From positions 1 to 8,072 of the forward strand of contig JBGTCY010000139.1 in the NCBI GenBank assembly GCA_041748615.1: a stretch of 8,072 bases of DNA. Direction: 5' to 3'. Source of the stretch: JBGTCY01 sp041748615. Its GTDB lineage: Bacteria > Bacteroidota > Bacteroidia > Chitinophagales > CAIOSU01. Shown one piece after another: positions 5,487-8,072 of the stretch. The notes below the pieces were generated by a model that searched no databases, was not told the DNA's origin, and saw nothing but the letters and a program-made list of their open reading frames with translations. Position 1 is the first letter of the stretch; every line of letters starts with the position of its first letter. A program made the translations under genes and the position numbers.

Positions 5487-6804
5487 AGGTGAGTGAATGA
5501 TTCACCCGGCTCAAAACATTCATTAACGCTTTCGCTTTCAAAAGGCATTCTTCATATTCCTTTTCAGGAACCGAATCAAACACAATCGCGCTGCCGACAT
5601 GCAATGAAAGATACAGTCGCTGGCGGTTGTAGATTAACGAACGGATAACCACGTTGAAATCAAAATCACCGGATGGTGTGAGATATCCGATTGCGCCTGA
5701 ATAGAGTCCTCGTTTTGATTTTTCATATTGCTCGATGAGTTGCATTGCCCGCACCTTCGGAGCGCCTGTCATTGAACCCATCGGAAAAGCATTTTTAATC
5801 GCATCCACAAAATGAACTTCAGGATGCAACATTCCGCTGACGGTAGAAACCAATTGATGCACCTGCTCGAATGTCTTCACTCCGAAAAGTTCCTCAGTTT
5901 GTACTGTTCCTGCCCAACAACTGCGCGACAAATCATTTCTGACCAAATCCACGATCATCACATTTTCAGAGCGCTCCTTTTGGTTTCTGAACAAACTTTC
6001 CCGGATGTTTTTGTCTTCTTCCGGTGTTGCGCCTCTGCGCGCAGTTCCCTTTATCGGCATGGAAGTCAGTTTGTCGCCTTTTTTTTGGAGAAAACGCTCC
6101 GGACTGGCGCTGAGCAGATAGTGAACATCATTTTTAAAATAACAGGTAAACGGAGCTTTTGAAATTTCATTCAGCCGCTGAAAAACAGACAACGGTTCGA
6201 TGAGGTGATTTTCGGAAAAAAACTCCTGACAGAAATTCATTTCATACACATCACCCCTTGCAATGTGTTGATGAATTTTGTTCACAGTTTGAATGTATTC
6301 TGATTTAGAGATGCGCGGAATCAGCTTCACACTTTTTGATGTATTGAAATCGCTTAACTGACCGACTGATTCGGAAATTGAAATAAGTAATTGATTGATG
6401 TTGATGTCACTTTCGAAAAAATGAAAAACCGCTTTTTTTTCAAAAATCTCAACAACGATTTCGGGTTGAAAAAAAAACAAGTCCGGCAAGTCAAGTCCGT
6501 CATGATTTTTTGAATCAAGCGCTTCAGTTTCGTTTTTTAAATCATATCCAAAATAGCCAAACAACCAATCGTTTTTCGCTGTATAAAATGTTTTCAGCGC
6601 ATGAAAGGCGTTTCCTGCATTAAAACTGATTTTTTCTTTGATTCCGAACGCGAACAATCCTTCATACTGTTGCTCGCTGTAATCTGCGTAGTGGTTATTA
6701 TCAAAAAAACAAACAGTTGAATAGTTTTTGTCAGCCCAAATCAATACTGATTTTTTAAATCCATCTGAGCTTTCAAAAGGGAGTGAAAAAGACTTTCGGG
6801 GCAT
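5485..6804 (-). CDS. pabB: aminodeoxychorismate synthase component I (PabB)
   Basis: 439 residues, the usual size of PabB. It converts chorismate plus ammonia to 4-amino-4-deoxychorismate, the precursor of p-aminobenzoate for folate, in the cytoplasm. The chorismate-binding domain spans ~165-430: GDVYEMNFCQ (184-193), SPERFL (234-239), PIKGTARRG (250-258), DLVRNDL (286-292), VSTVSGML (319-326), FPMGSMTGAPK (340-350), SGAIGYLTPSGDFDFNVVIR (369-388). The Lys in PIKGT (residue 252) is the nucleophile typical of PabB; TrpE has Ala there (PIAGT), which argues against anthranilate synthase. The N-terminal ~160 residues are a diverged PabB/TrpE N-domain with FGYFGYDLKNE at 82-92. No pabA or pabC lies beside it in the window, so the glutamine amidotransferase must be elsewhere. 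The ATG at 6804 (MPRKSFSLPFE) gives a normal N-terminus; no Shine-Dalgarno is seen. Homopolymer runs at 6433-6440 and 6469-6477 fall inside the N-domain, but the frame is intact. Confidence 0.93.
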   Translation of the reverse strand: MPRKSFSLPFESSDGFKKSVLIWADKNYSTVCFFDNNHYADYSEQQYEGLFAFGIKEKISFNAGNAFHALKTFYTAKNDWLFGYFGYDLKNETEALDSKNHDGLDLPDLFFFQPEIVVEIFEKKAVFHFFESDININQLLISISESVGQLSDFNTSKSVKLIPRISKSEYIQTVNKIHQHIARGDVYEMNFCQEFFSENHLIEPLSVFQRLNEISKAPFTCYFKNDVHYLLSASPERFLQKKGDKLTSMPIKGTARRGATPEEDKNIRESLFRNQKERSENVMIVDLVRNDLSRSCWAGTVQTEELFGVKTFEQVHQLVSTVSGMLHPEVHFVDAIKNAFPMGSMTGAPKVRAMQLIEQYEKSKRGLYSGAIGYLTPSGDFDFNVVIRSLIYNRQRLYLSLHVGSAIVFDSVPEKEYEECLLKAKALMNVLSRVNHSLT

Positions 6805-6873
6805 TTAAATTGAGGAAGGGAAATAGAACGATTTCATAGGGTTAAATAAATTTTAAAATCAAAAGCTGAATCA

Positions 6874-7146
6874 TCATTTTTTTAGCAAAATGGATTCAAG
6901 TTTTCTGATTCTTCTGCCATAGTCTGTCATCGTTGAATCTCTTTCAGCTAATTTCATAAAACTTAACCTTAACTCAGAAGTTGATTTATTATTCATTATA
7001 AGTTGACGTTCTACTTTTTCAAGTTTATCATTAGAATGAACCATTTGTTTTTCTAACCGCTCTAACCGTTCATTATTTTCTTTCCTCATCTTTTTTAACT
7101 CCTCATGGAGGTCAATGATTGGATTGACTAATTTATCTTCACTCAT
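6874..7146 (-). CDS. small coiled-coil protein of unknown function
   Basis: 90 residues with no recognised family. It is highly charged and predicted helical almost throughout. Residues ~12-50 (starting LHEELKKMRKENNERLERLE) have hydrophobic positions at heptad spacing, typical of a coiled coil, and the end (YGRRIRKLESILLKK) is basic. There is no signal peptide or membrane segment, so it is probably cytoplasmic and oligomeric. The gene is more AT-rich than its neighbours. It sits between purA (86 bases upstream) and pabB (69 bases downstream) on the same strand, with a candidate promoter of its own. It could be a recent insertion or a lineage-specific protein; short coiled-coil proteins also occur as antitoxin or phage-derived genes, but nothing here shows that. 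The start at 7146 follows an A/T-rich leader with no Shine-Dalgarno. Confidence 0.7.
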   Translation of the reverse strand: MSEDKLVNPIIDLHEELKKMRKENNERLERLEKQMVHSNDKLEKVERQLIMNNKSTSELRLSFMKLAERDSTMTDYGRRIRKLESILLKK

Positions 7147-7162
7147 CTAACAATGGTTTATA

Positions 7163-7170
7163 TAAACTTA
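7163..7170 (-). promoter_or_regulatory. candidate -7 promoter box for the coiled-coil gene
   Basis: The minus strand reads TAAGTTTA, one mismatch from TAnnTTTG, 16 bases before the ATG at 7146. The spacing is nearly the same as that in front of the PNGase F-like gene. About 19 bases upstream is a T-rich stretch (GTTTC) instead of a clean TTTG -33 element. Confidence 0.35.
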
Positions 7171-7232
7171 GCAAAAAGGAAATTGAAACATCGAAATTAT
7201 TTTTACGATTTTTTTCCATATAATTTTAAAAA

Positions 7233-8072
7233 CTACACTCCCACCGGTTGCTTTTTTAATATCAACTGATGCCGGTGCGGACCGCTGGAAATAATCGTGA
7301 CGGGAACGGACAAAAAATCTTCCACAGTTTCAATCAACTGATGTAACTGAACAGGCAGTTCATCAAATGTACTCACCTGGTCAATCGGACGCTGCCAGCC
7401 GGGCAGAGATTTATAGACGGGTTTTACAGCCGTTTGGCAGAGGTCAAAAGGCAGTTCGGTTGTGACTTTTTCATCAACCTGGTAGTGCGTGCAGACTTTT
7501 ACTTCATCAAAATCATTCAACACATCCGCTTTGGTGACAACGATTTGCGTAAGCCCGTTGAGAATGGATGCGTATTTGAGCGCGGGAAGGTCAATCCAAC
7601 CGCAACGTCTCGGCCTGCCGGTAGTGGCGCCAAACTCACTGCCCAATTGACGGATGCGCTCACCGGTGGCGTCATTCAATTCCGTGGGAAACGGTCCGCC
7701 ACCCACGCGCGTGCAATATGCTTTGGTGATTCCGATGACTTCGCGGATAACCGTGGGTGGAATCCCTAATCCTTTGCAGGCGGAAGCGGTAATCGTGTTG
7801 GATGAGGTGACAAAAGGATAGGTTCCGAAATCAATATCGAGCATGACGCCCTGCGCGCCTTCCGCGAGAATGTCTCCGCCTTTTTTCAACTCGTCATGCA
7901 ACAAGTATTCGACATTCGCGTTGCGCAATGTCCTTAACAATTCGATGCCTTCATGCCATTGATTTTCCATTTCCGCGATGTCCAACGAGTAGCCAAACAT
8001 TTCCAGCAGACGGAAATGTTTTTCTTTTAAAAATTCATACCGCTCATTGAAATTTGAGAAATGAATATCGCC
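7233..8072 (-). CDS. purA: adenylosuccinate synthetase, C-terminal part, cut by the right window edge
   Basis: 279 residues are visible. The frame is open to the window edge, so the ATG at 8000 is an internal methionine and the true start lies outside; the family is about 420-430 residues. PurA joins IMP and aspartate using GTP to form adenylosuccinate, the first AMP-specific step of purine synthesis, in the cytoplasm. Visible signatures, numbered from the edge: AEGAQGVMLDIDFGTYPFVT (70-89) with the conserved TSSN next to it, RVGGGPFPTEL (122-132), TTGRPRRCGWIDL (150-162) and VVTKADVLNDFDEVKVC (178-194) for guanine-nucleotide and IMP binding. The C-terminus (VPVTIISSGPHRHQLI) matches the usual VPV-x-xxS-x-GP-x-R pattern. 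The N-terminal GDEGKGK loop is outside the window, so its integrity cannot be judged. Nothing in the visible part suggests loss of function. Confidence 0.96.
   Translation of the reverse strand, partial: GDIHFSNFNERYEFLKEKHFRLLEMFGYSLDIAEMENQWHEGIELLRTLRNANVEYLLHDELKKGGDILAEGAQGVMLDIDFGTYPFVTSSNTITASACKGLGIPPTVIREVIGITKAYCTRVGGGPFPTELNDATGERIRQLGSEFGATTGRPRRCGWIDLPALKYASILNGLTQIVVTKADVLNDFDEVKVCTHYQVDEKVTTELPFDLCQTAVKPVYKSLPGWQRPIDQVSTFDELPVQLHQLIETVEDFLSVPVTIISSGPHRHQLILKKQPVGV

Noticed and set aside
5485..6804. Anthranilate synthase component I (TrpE) as the identity of the pabB gene
   Set aside because: The PIKGT motif with the nucleophilic lysine is that of PabB, and no trp genes lie nearby.
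1..8072. CRISPR arrays, tRNA/rRNA genes, insertion sequences, phage genes
   Set aside because: No spaced direct repeats, cloverleaf-type sequence, transposase or terminal inverted repeats were found on reading either strand.

Overview
The window looks like a stretch of a Bacteroidota (Bacteroidetes) chromosome. Two proteins end in a type IX secretion (T9SS) sorting domain with the 'PNP' motif and a final lysine/arginine-rich strand. Genes have A/T-rich leaders with no visible Shine-Dalgarno sequence. Several starts are preceded by TAnnTTT-type boxes that resemble the -7 element of this phylum. Base composition is moderate in the large genes and clearly more AT-rich around 6810-7230. I cannot place it below phylum level; a free-living member of the Chitinophagales/Sphingobacteriales/Flavobacteriales type would fit.

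Layout. Positions 2-790 (+) hold the C-terminal part of a polytopic membrane protein that begins outside the window. Its stop codon overlaps that of a convergent gene at 787-1659 (-), which encodes a small secreted protein with a signal peptide, a jelly-roll/PCMD-like domain and a T9SS tail. Behind it on the same strand lie an AraC-family regulator (1739-2590) and a PhnB-type VOC/glyoxalase-fold protein (2603-3052). These two are 12 bases apart and probably form an operon. A gene-free divergent region of about 300 bases (3053-3370) carries a seven-base tandem repeat and two candidate promoters. On its other side is the most interesting gene (3371-5275, +), a large secreted protein with a recognisable peptide-N-glycosidase F (PNGase F) catalytic core, two further beta-rich modules and a T9SS tail. 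About 210 bases of non-coding or decayed sequence follow. The remaining genes are all on the minus strand: pabB (aminodeoxychorismate synthase component I, folate pathway, 5485-6804), a 90-residue coiled-coil orphan (6874-7146), and the C-terminal two-thirds of purA (adenylosuccinate synthetase, 7233 to the right edge).

How the genes relate. pabB and purA are housekeeping genes of folate and purine synthesis. The left half is accessory or surface-related: two T9SS cargo proteins, a membrane protein with a large extracytoplasmic C-terminal domain, and a regulator paired with a small VOC protein. No complete new system, CRISPR array, mobile element or RNA gene is visible. The strongest lead is the PNGase F-like protein. 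It keeps all six disulfide cysteines and the Asp60/Glu206 equivalents of PNGase F, but the position aligned with Glu118 reads glycine, so its activity or substrate may differ from the classical enzyme.
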